Assembly (NCBI GenBank): GCA_000231825.2 | Contig: JH720360.1 | Span: 248,001-312,000 of the forward strand | From: Tetrahymena elliotti 4EA | Lineage: Eukaryota; Ciliophora; Oligohymenophorea; Hymenostomatida; Tetrahymenidae | Direction of reading: 5' to 3' | Length of the DNA stretch: 64,000 bases | Part shown: piece by piece, positions 53,475 to 64,000 of the stretch | How positions within the stretch are numbered: position 1 is the stretch's first letter | Layout: the number at the start of each line of letters is the position of its first letter | The notes under the pieces: generated by a model | What the model was told of the DNA's origin: nothing | Seen by the model: the letters and a program-made list of their open reading frames with translations, nothing else | The model's database searches: none | Translations under genes and position numbers: made by a program

Positions 53475-56400
53475 ATGAGTTTTATTGAATAGAGCGAAAA
53501 TAAAATAACTTTGCGCTTTGCAACTGAGGAATAGGAGGTAGCTCAGCTCAATGCTGAGGATTATGAATAGCAATAAAAATAGAAGTAAAAGTTCTTAATG
53601 AATGAGCTTTTGTTTAGTTATGATGAAGATTAGCTTAGCGAAGAAGTAAATGATCAAGAAGAATCAAATTTACCATAAATTTAAGTGAAAAGTAGCTTCA
53701 AGTTTCACTAAAAGAAAATCAAGCTAACATAGCTAAAGAAAAAAGGAAAATCTGCTTCTTTAGATGTAATTAAATCTGAAGAAAGCTTGAGTGATGATGA
53801 AGAAAAAAATTCCCCATTCTAGAGAAGAAATTCTCTTTAGCATAATGACATAAACCAACCAAAAATTTAATTTGTGAAAGATTTTGAGTTAGAACAGAAG
53901 GAGGGCGATTCCATGCCTTAATCCGAAAATAACATGAGTCATGATTCTTATAAAAAAAAAGATCGGTCATTTTAGGATGACCTCGAAAATTCTTAGATTC
54001 TCAATTTAAAGAAAAAGCAATCTTAAAAGATATTTAACTAGAGCGACTCTAGCTCAAGTAGTTCAGATGATAAAAGAGACAATGGATAAACCAATAAAAA
54101 GCAATATTATGTTATAAGGTACCAAATTAATTTATTTTAGGTATAGACCTTCTTTCTCATCTTATAAAAGGATTTTTTTTGAAATATGAAAGAAGAAATT
54201 TTAATTTCTTCATTTTTACATTTAGGAAGAAGGTAAAAGAGACTGTAAATTATTTCTTAGGTTAAGCAAGAGGTCTACAATAAACACCAAATACAAACAA
54301 AATGCTTTTGAAAGAGTAAATAAATTATCAGAAGTTGAATGCTTATTCTAATGAGTAACTAACTAATTTAAATAAAAATAGGGGATCAAGCAAATCATTA
54401 GACCCTATAAATATGATTTTTTTCTTATAATATTTTTTACTCAAGAACTAATAGGAAAATATGGAGTAATTTATTCTACTATATCGCTTTTTGTATTGAT
54501 ATTTATACTTAAAAATAGATTATTACTCAATCTCATAAAAAATTTAACAGAAAAGGATATGAAAATATTCTAAAAATGGAAACTATATGAGGGTAGTGAA
54601 GATATTAATTAAGATGTTTGGAGTAACATAAACTAAATCGCTTCAATGAAATAAAGTGATAAAGAGAAAATTGAAAATGGAATAGAGAATATTTTTAATG
54701 AAAATATCTAGTTAGTTTTTGAATCTTCTATAGTCTTTTCTTATTTAGAGGAGTTTTAGTAAAAATATTTTTTCAAATAAAATATGAAATAAGTTAATTT
54801 AAATTCATTTAAAATATTAATAATAGAGAAATATAAAATTACCTGTAAACTAAATTCAGTAGCAAGCATACATTTGTTTTAAATAAAGAGATTATTGAAA
54901 TTCTTCTCAATTTAGAAAATGAAAAATATGTCAAAATTATTTACGAAGGCAATTTTGTCATAGATGATGAGCTTTCTCAAGATTTTTTATAAATTTTTTA
55001 GTCAAATTTTACACCTGAAAAAATCCAAAATAAGTTAACCCTCAGCTCTGAAATAATGGTTTTTTACTATAGTGTAGAGTTGTTATCACCATAAATGATT
55101 AGGTTAAAATTTTTTCATGAAATACCTGTTGTTGATTTAATAAATATTTTATTTGTAAAAAAAAATTTAGGTATATCATCAGTTTAGAAGATGATTAAAC
55201 TGTTTTAAGATAAATATTACATTACTTTATTCTATATCATCTAAATCAATTTGCCAGGTTATTAAATATTAATTACTTGTTATGGTTTTAAATTATTATT
55301 GTATTTCTATTAGTGAAACATTTTAGAAGTTACTCCAAAAAAAATAAGATATGGAGAATGAAATAGTTTAACTTTGCCTATAGAGTTCAAACTATGCTTT
55401 TTTGTACACTTTTTACTAAACTAAAAAATATAAAATTTCTGGTTGGCTTGAGGAAGAAGAATATTAAAAATTATTAATTAAGGCATTAGGAAGATCTACA
55501 GGTATGAATTTTTAGGCACTCTTGTTTTTTATAAGAAAAGTTAAGTTATGGAGTTAAAAGAATTTAATCCATTTACTTGCTGAAACTTTAAGTGAAAGAT
55601 TAGATTCATCTCAGAATGACAATCATTTCTTATTCACTTTTAGCAATCCATTTAAAATAATAGTTCTTATTTTGGAAATTTTATCACAACTCTTTTAAAA
55701 TGAGACATTCCACAAAAATATCCTAGAAAGGTAATATTTAACTAAAATAGATTTTATAGATCTAATAGATTATTTTATAATTAGAACTTAGGCTAAGTTT
55801 GATGTTTTTGCTACTACCTTGATAAAATAATTATAAGATGAAGAATAAATGCACAGACTTCTATCTGATTGGGATTTAGAAGGTAGAAAATTACTCTATA
55901 TTATTTACTAGAATCACCTTTATCAAATTATAAGTGAAATATATGTTTAGAGTGTAATAGATAATACTTGGAATGGAAATTCAAACTCAACCATGGATAT
56001 GTAAATTAATCTTCAGCTTTAAAATAATTAAATTTAATGCAAATTCTTTTTTTTCAAGAAAATAACTCAAATATTTCTTATTTTTGCAAAAAAATTTGAA
56101 AAGTTAAAATAAAGAGAATAAAGTTAGAGTATTTTTAGTTGATAATTAAAAAGAATGCTAATAGATATTTTTAAGTTTTAAATTTAAAATAAAAAAAAGA
56201 TTTAACACTTTCTCAGTTTGCTAAAATCTCTTTTATTCTTTATCAAGTAAATTCTTGAAAGATAAAGAGAAATTGCACTTTAGTTTAAATAAGCTATATC
56301 AGAAAGAAGACTTAATGGTGAGAAGGAGCATATGGATCAAATAAATTAAATTTAGATATTTTAGTGATTAAATTTTGATATTTATTCTAAATTCTCTCAT

Positions 56401-58505
56401 ATTAGTTTATTTCTTGCTTTTGTTTCCTATTTTTACTTAAGGATTTATGCCAATAAGAGATTCTCCTGACTAAGTTAATTAGACTATCTAATAGATTCAA
56501 AGCTAATTCTCATCTGGATGGATTATTGTATTTATACTGATATCAGCTAATTTTCCTCTACATGCAATTTCAAACTTGATTTTTCTGAAATAATTTGAAA
56601 AGAATGCTTTTTTTACTAAGATGCAAATATTTGAATTTCTTTATGGTTTAGTAGCAATATACTTTATTATTTTTATTTACTCTATGCAAAATTATTCTTT
56701 CTAAGATGCATAATCTACCTTTGTAGCCCTTTTAAATATTATTACTATATTTGCTATCATAAGAAATCTAACTTGCCTTACAGTTACTAAAACTTTTGGT
56801 CCTGTTTTCTAGGCTGGATATGTGATAGTTGTAGAAGTATCAAAATTTATGACTATATTTGTTACTTACTTGCTTTTATTTGCTATCATAGGTGATTTAA
56901 ATATTTTTATTCTAATTTAACAATTTTACATTATTATTTAAGAAAATGTCATATAATTAAAATATTAAATTCTTTTTTTATTTAATAGGTTTAATTTTAT
57001 TCAATTAAATGCCTTCTGGTAGATTTGCTTCATTTGATAAGGCATATAACTTTTTAGTTGAAGCGATGTTTGGTTAATTTTAATTTTAGTTATTTTCTTA
57101 CGTCTATCCTACAGCTGGTTATGCTTATATGATTACATATGTTTACATCTATGGTATAGTCTTAATGAATGCTTTAGTTGCTATCTTGACATTTAATTTT
57201 GAAAATAAAAATAGAAAATCAAAAATGCTTCACTACGAAAATACTATTTTCCATACAAGATAAGGAAATTATGTTCATAAGCATGGTTGCCTTATTCTAC
57301 TACCATTTATTTTAAAATTTGCTATTGTTCCTTTTATAATTTTTCAATAAATCTTTAGTTCTAAATCAGCTTTCATGAAATCAGTTTAGAAGTTCTATAT
57401 AAATCTATCTTATTCACCATTCTTGCTATTTTTTATATTTTTATTCTTAGCTATCAACATATTACTTTCACCTCTAGCCTATATATAACACATGTATTTA
57501 ATTTTTAAGTAAGTATGGAAGAAATCACTCCCTTCAAGCACTCTTATAAAATGGATTTTTTTAGGTATTTTTAAATTTATTTTGAATTTTTATTTAAAAA
57601 ATAAATGAAAAACCTTATTTTTCATATGAAAAAAACAATCATGGAAACATTACCATATTAAAATTAAGGAAAAAATAGGTTAAAATATGAAATCCAATTT
57701 ATCAATCATATTAAATGTTAATAACAAAATAATATCACAAAAAATCAAATAAATCTTCATCAATTCAGATTTAGTTTATGTTTTCCTTCCTCTTTATAAT
57801 TTTTATATAACAGTGAAATGAAATAATTTTTTTAAAATAAAAATAGGATTATATATTATTTTGAAATAAACACTATTTGAAGATTTAAAAGAGTTTTATT
57901 AGTATATGTCAGCTGAATAATCTTGTTAAGATAAAGAGAACCAATAATTGAAAAAAATAGTTTATGACAACACTATGAGAAAGATTTTCTAAACAATAAA
58001 TAATATGTATATTAATGGAGTAACTTATTGCACAATTAGTGAGTTATTTAGCTAAATTAAAGAAGATTTCTTGAATTATACTTAATAAACTGGTAAAGAA
58101 AGCTGTGTTGATGAATAGACTATTTCTGGTGTTCACTTGTTAAAAAGGAAAAATATTCCTTCATAATCTCCAACAATTGATATACCACTGAAGAAGAAAC
58201 CAAGCTCAACTCCACTTTAGCTCCATCTTCTACAAAAGAAAACTTCTGTTTCAGCTAGTGTATAAAAGATAGATAAAATTAATGTGAAATAAATATTTCA
58301 AGGGATCAAAGAATTAGAAGAAGATTGTGTATATTATTATGAATACTTTGAAAGATTTTGTTTCAAAGATATAGTCAGAAATGAAGAATAGAGAGATCAA
58401 GTCCTTAATCTATATAATATTCTTAAACTACATGAAAATTACAATACTTCTCAATTAAAAACAATAATTCATACTGAATTATATCAAGCTGTTAAACTCA
58501 CATGA
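53475..58505 (+). CDS. TRP/polycystin-like cation channel, about 1440 aa (right member of head-to-head pair)
   Basis: Exons: 53475-54118, 54226-54492, 54519-54758, 54827-about 55257, about 55327-56000, 56059-56891, 56989-57564, 57847-58505; the junction between exons 4 and 5 is not resolved. The N-terminus has an RRNS phosphorylation-type site (SPFQRRNSLQ) and a Ser run (DSSSSSSDD). The helical cytoplasmic domain ends in DWDLEGRKLLYIIYQNH, matching the left channel. Membrane spans run from about 56350 to 57500. The pore-like stretch SGRFASFDKAYNFLVEAMFG and the S6 end MNALVAILTFNFE align closely with the left gene. The tail is shorter and differs from the left one. The intron at 54493-54518 would be only 26 bp. 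Same family and uncertainties as its partner. Confidence 0.85.
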
Positions 58506-61004
58506 TTATCATTTGTTTACTAAACTAAACAATCAAAATCTTATTAAAATATTATTTTGTGCCTTAAATATTTTATAATTATCAAATGCCTTTTCATTAG
58601 AATAACAATACTATTTTTCTAAATGATATATTTTGTTATTTTTAGAAAAAATTTATTTGGTTTTTATAAATTAATTTAGAAAAATTCAAGATAAGAAAAA
58701 ATAAGTATTTATTCTGTTGTTGTTCTGTTTTTTTTCTACAAGATATAACTTCTTATTAAGCCAACCCTTAAAAATAGAAAATTCTTGTTTGAAATTTACA
58801 AAAAATACAATCAAATTTAGTCAAAAGTACAAATTGTAAAGTGAAAAAGCAATTGATTTGCTTGTTTTTTAAAAATCTAAAATAGAAACTTCGACATTAT
58901 AGGATTCTCATGAATTTCTTATTTTTATTTGATAAAAAAAGATATGAGAAATAAAATTTTATTTGTTGATTTTTATAGGCTAAATTAAATTTATCATAGA
59001 ATGTTTAGATATAATAAGCAAATTTATAACAAATATAAACCTTACTATTTGTTTAAATATCCTGTGTCTTTTGAACTAAATTTTTAATGAAATTTCTAAT
59101 AAAATTTATCTATTTTTCATTTTGATTGGTTGAAATTCAAATTTAAGATGTTACCTTTTTTTGCAGCTTAACTATCTATAAATAATAATAAGTATTATAA
59201 TTAGAATAGCTATAAATGCTTTACATACCTTTATTAATTAAAAAATTAGATATTACTAACTTTATTGTGAATAAATTTTCATAAGAAATCAAAAGGAAAG
59301 TGGTTTAATATGGAAGTCTAAATTTTAATTTAAAAGACAATCTAATTTATAGTGGGCTAGTAGAGTAATAAATTAACACTCTTTTTAGCTCTCATTTTTT
59401 GCTGATTTTTATGTAAAAATTAATTAGAAACATTAAAAAAGATTTCTAGAAAATATGTTTACTCTTAATAAATAAATCAAAAATTAATTAATTTTCTAAT
59501 ATTTTAATTAAGTAAAAAAGAAACATCTATTTTGGAATTGTAGATATAAAAATATCTTTGGTATTATATTTTTACAAGAAACTACACTTGCAACTTTACA
59601 AGATATTAAAAATTATTTTATATTTAAATCTCTACTTTGTGAAAATGAGTGAAAAATTAAGACAAAACAATCCCATTATTATAATTATATAAGCTTTTAT
59701 TTTACGAGTATAGAAAAAAAAGCTTTGGAGAAATTATGGTAAGCGCAATTTGATAGGAAATTTAATCTTAAATCAGAATCATAAAATAAAAAAATAAATG
59801 TATCATCATTTTAATGAATGAGAAAGATTATTATTTAATTAACTATTTTTCTGGAAAATATGTAATTTACACTTTTCCATTTCTTTGAATGCAAAAATTG
59901 GATTACTTGCTCTCGCTTTTATGGGTTAATATAAATTCTACTTTTCTCTAAGGCTTTACCTACTTTTAAAATATTATGAATGAAATTAATTTTATTGATT
60001 TTCTTTGTTAATTTATTTTATTTAATCATTATTTAGTTTACAAAAACCATTTTTAAATACAAATTTATCATTTGGTATGGAAATTGCTCTTTTGTTATTT
60101 TTACCCTTTAAATTTAGTAATTTATCAATTAAAGCGTACTAATAGACATATTAGCGGAAAATCTGATTCAAATTTTAATTCATTTTATTAGGAATTTACA
60201 TCATTAGGTTTCATAGTTTACATTGCTAACAAGTACTTTGTATATTGAAGATCATATCAAGCTTTTAAAAACTTCTTTTTAATATTGTAGCCCACCATTA
60301 ATGATAAAGTTACACATTTTTTTGTTGCATTAATATTTTCTTTTTATATATAGCTATGTATAAGTTCTGATGAATATTGATGATATTTTATGGCATATTA
60401 TTAGTGATAGTATGAAATATAACCTGGCAGGCTGGTTTTTATGAGTGTATTGATAAAAAAAAAATAATAATTTAGTATAAGTAAATTTGTGTGTAATATG
60501 GAAATTTTAAACATTTCTTTTTTGTCAGGAAATTATAAATTGAATTTTGAAAGGAAATCTATAATTAGACTATTACTTGCTTTACTAGTTTGATCTTTTA
60601 TTAAGGAAGATTAAAAAATTAAAAGAAGAAGTAAATTTTTCAATTTAATAAAAATTCAAATTATATTTAATTTATACTTACAGAATTTTTCTCGAAGTAT
60701 TTTTAATTACACATCCCAAATTATACTAATCATTATTTTAAGAATTGCAAACCTCTTTAAAAGCTGATTTCTTTGGTAGAACAACCAATATAATTTCATT
60801 AATTCACTAAATATCTTTTAAATTAAAAACAAAAAAAAAATTATTCATAAAACTAATATTGTTAACTATCAAAAAAACAATAATCTAAAAATAATAAATT
60901 AGCAAATTTTATATTACAAAAACATAGATACATTAGCAGCAGCCTTTAACATAACTAACTTCTCAACATCCATCAATCTTAAATCTAATACACATAATTA
61001 AAAA
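58506..61004. other. Intergenic, A+T rich
   Basis: 2.5 kb between two same-strand genes. A 58-codon frame at 59645-59821 was judged too weak to call. No repeats or RNA genes were seen. Confidence 0.5.
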
Positions 61005-62360
61005 ATGTTCGGAACTTTTGACAGATCTAAAAAAGGTGTTTATAACTGGAGTGGTACTAATCTACTTGCTAACCATAGCTAAGTTTTATCTCCTAAGAGC
61101 GAAGAAGAAATTATTGAAATTTTAAAGAGACCTAATATTAAGGTCCGCATGATTGGAAGTGGTCTTTCTTATGAGCCTTTAAACAGAGTTGATCAACAAG
61201 ATCACGTTTTGATGACTTTAGAGAATTATAGAGGATTTATTTCTGAAACTGAAGATACTGTTACCTTCAGAGCTGGTTCAGCGTTGCAAGAAGTTTTCAG
61301 CTATTTAATTAAGTAGAATAAAATGCTTCCCTCAAGTCCTGGTGTTATTGGTATCTAAACTCTAGCTGGAGCTATAGCTACTGGTACCCATGGTTAAGGT
61401 ATGAAGCAAGCAACTTTGGGAGACACTATCGAGAAATTAAGAGTAATTACAGCATAAGGAGAGATATTAAATTTAGACAGAACGAGCGAACACTTTGGTG
61501 CTTTCTTAATGCACTATGGAAGTCTAGGCGTCGTAGTTGAAGTCACTTTCCACACTATTCCTATGGAAATTTTAACCTGCAAAAAAATCACAACTAACTT
61601 CGAAACTCTCTGCAACGTCTACTCATAAATGAATGAAAAATCTGATTATGCAAAAGCATGGTGGTTCCCTGAAAGCGATGATGTTCATATATGGGATGTA
61701 AACAAAGCAAGTGAAGAAGAATAAGAACTTTACTTCTAAAATAATAGGGAATTAACCTAAATCAGCTAATAGACTGATAACTAATTGAATGAAGCAATTG
61801 ATTAAATTATTCTCAAGATGTCTTATGAGACTTGCGATGACAAGTTTGAAGGTCGTCAATTTGAAACTGTTCAACGTTTTAAGAGTGTAACTAATGTAGT
61901 TGGAGACATCTATCAAGTTTTTTGCAAGGGTATTCCAGTTCCTTAAATTAATTGTGAAATAGCTGTCCCCTTCGAGTAAATTACTGAAGTCTTGCATGCC
62001 CTTAGAGATTGGTACAGAAAATCTGAACATAAACCTCATTATCCTTTTATTTTGCGTTGCACTGGAGCCTCAGAGGCCTATTTATCTGGTTCCTATCAAA
62101 GAAGAGTATGTTGGGTAGGATTTTTAGTATATCTTGCTAAGGATGGAAGCTTTATCAAAGGTTCACTTGAAATGATGAAGGAATTATAAATTATTTTGGC
62201 TAAATTCTAAGGTGTTCCCCATCTTGGCAAGCATTATGTAAAAGAAATCTTTGATTTCGAAGCTAATTTACCTAAATGGAATACTTTCAAATAGTTAAGA
62301 AAATAATACGATCCTACTGGTAAATTTGAAAATGAATATTTAAAAAATCTATTTGCTTGA
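61005..62360 (+). CDS. Aldonolactone oxidase-type FAD flavoprotein, 451 aa
   Basis: Single exon with higher G+C and stronger codon bias than its neighbours, suggesting good expression. The family oxidises sugar lactones such as L-gulono-, L-galactono- or D-arabinono-1,4-lactone, the last step to ascorbate or erythroascorbate. The N-terminal FAD-binding domain shows RMIGSGLSYEPLNR and AGAIATGTHGQGMKQATLGD, then YGSLGVVVEVT. The C-terminal domain ends with VPHLGKHYVKEIFDF, matching the family's H-W-G-K near the C-terminus with Leu for Trp. In members with covalent FAD a His occupies the place of Leu in GSGLS; plant galactonolactone dehydrogenase also has Leu there and binds FAD non-covalently, so the same is expected here. 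No signal peptide is obvious. The exact substrate cannot be fixed from sequence. Confidence 0.93.
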
Positions 62361-62381
62361 TTGCTTGCTTGCTTGTTTGTA
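62354..62381. repeat. GCTT tetranucleotide microsatellite at the stop codon
   Basis: Four to five imperfect GCTT units start in the last codon of the oxidase gene and run through its TGA stop. Slippage here could shift the stop. Confidence 0.7.
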
Positions 62382-64000
62382 CAAAAATAGCTAAGAAAAC
62401 AAAGATATATAAATAGCTAAACCAAAAATAAATACTAGCCAAAGTCTAAAGAGTTATATAAAATAAAATGAATAAAATAAATTAATTACTACATCCAAAT
62501 ATTCAAATTAGTTATATTAATAAATATATTTAAAAGAATAAAACTCATTGCTTTATTATTTAGAGTAAAGGGCTTCTTCCCATAATTATACCAATTATCT
62601 TCTAAATCTAACTTAGTTCTAAAAATAACAATAATTACATTTGTTTATTATCATAGATGCATCCTATCCTCTATATTATACTAAATATATATTTTTTATA
62701 TTTCTGTGTATTAATATTTCTTACAAAATTAAATGCCACAAAAAAGTTAATTTGAATCATCATAATCTTAATTATTTTAATTCTAAATGTTATCTATGTC
62801 TTAGCATAAATAAAGCAAAATTTCTTTAGATATTGGCTAATTAAAGGGAAAAATTTCAGTACCTCTTAATTAATTTTTTTTGAGAGAATCTCATAGAAAA
62901 AATGATCACTAATTAATAATGTGTCATGACTAGAAAATAAAAAAGTAAATGAAAGAAACTATCTAAAACATAAATAGATTAAGCTAATTCTTCTCTTTTG
63001 ATAAGAGAGAGATAATTAAGAATTTGGAAAACAATGCATTTGAAAATCTACTTCCTTGTTAAAAAATATGCCTTTTTCCAAGTAAAAAAAATGTTTAGAA
63101 TCAACATTTCTCTTAAGTTAAATAAAAGAAATTTAAATAGAGCCATTTGTACATTAAATTTAAACTCTTTTTTCTTTATTTAGGTATTTTTAAAAAGCTA
63201 AATTTCTTCCCTCTATTTACTTTACAATAGTTATCAAAAAAATTTACTTTTTTTAATCATGAAATTTCAGCAAATTAAAATAGAAACTTCACATTTCTAC
63301 TTAAATTTTCTTTGAAGAGAAATTAATTATTTTTTGATTATTTTTCATAAAAATTTAGTAATTATTTTGATTATGGTAATTAATCCAATAGATTAAAACA
63401 AAATTGTGTAATCATTCTTTGATCTGTTCATTTTCTAATTAAATTTTACATATTTAATCTCTTGATAGGTCATATTATTTTTGATGACATTTACAAATTT
63501 TATCCTCTACTTTTTAGTTTTAATAATTTTATCAAAAATATTATATTCATAAGATAAATATGAAAAATACTTATAAAAATTCACATATAAAATAATTATG
63601 ATTTAAATTTTTTGATATGTAAATTTATTGAGTTTCTTTTTAACTCTAATAAACAAATTTTCTTTTTAAACTGATTCAGTTAGCCTTTTTAAACTAACGT
63701 TTTCCCTATTATTATTTTTAAATTTACAAAATTGTACCATGAAACTAAATTATCATTTATTTTTATGTAAGAATATGGGAAATGATTGAGTATTTTTATA
63801 GTATTTTAGTATTTTTAAAGACTTGTAGATATATAAGAAATATGTTTCTATTTCTATCCTAAATATTATAAATATCTTATCCCCATAATTTTAAATTCAT
63901 CATACAGGATGCTAAATAAATTCATGGTTCAATATAAATCATTGACATATTCAATAGAAATTAATAACAATATCTCTCTTTTAGATACTTTATACAAAAT
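62382..64000. other. Intergenic to window end
   Basis: 1.6 kb of A/T-rich DNA with no coding segment that I could support on either strand and no repeat of note. Confidence 0.5.

Noticed and set aside
59645..59821. 58-codon ORF starting MSEKLRQNN
   Set aside because: Short, of background base composition, with no domain and no continuation.

Overview
The window reads as nuclear DNA of a Tetrahymena-like oligohymenophorean ciliate. It is extremely A+T rich. Its real genes are full of in-frame TAA and TAG codons at positions where glutamine fits, and all of them end at TGA (genetic code 6). Introns are short and A+T rich, GT...AG, about 26 to 530 bp with one near 700 bp, and reading frames join across them in consistent phase. 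Coordinates of multi-exon genes were obtained by hand translation in code 6; exon lists are in the entries.

Left part (1-9.7 kb): an unusual ubiquitin-conjugating (E2) protein on the + strand; a nine-exon coiled-coil protein on the - strand; a single-exon protein of unknown function; and a 79-residue single-membrane-span protein that a normal ORF search would miss. Middle-left (9.7-25.5 kb): a 13-exon tubulin-folding cofactor D gene, a lipidation-signal GTPase with degraded motifs, and two stretches that look like decaying or poorly resolved genes (about 17.1-17.4 kb and 23.1-25.3 kb).

Middle (25.5-45.2 kb): four genes, all on the - strand. They are an RBR-type E3 ubiquitin ligase with an extra RING-H2 and a long Glu/Gln tail; a coiled-coil plus PH-like-domain protein (called K here); a complete 13-exon VPS13 bridge-like lipid-transfer protein (2613 residues); and a second, paralogous coiled-coil/PH-like protein (called M here). 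K and M flank VPS13 on the same strand and are clearly related. A degenerate second copy of the end of the VPS13 coding sequence lies just downstream of the gene.

Right part (45.5-62.4 kb): two weak ORFs, then two large paralogous TRP/polycystin-like cation channels arranged head to head across a 760-bp shared upstream region, then an aldonolactone-oxidase-type flavoprotein (sugar-lactone oxidase of the ascorbate pathway type) in one exon. The rest is A+T-rich intergenic DNA. I saw no tRNA, rRNA, CRISPR array, transposase, telomere repeat or viral gene.

Several gene products could act in related processes (E2 and E3 in ubiquitylation; TBCD and the coiled-coil protein in tubulin or cilium biology; VPS13 and the PH-like pair at membranes), but there is no operon logic here and those links are inference only.
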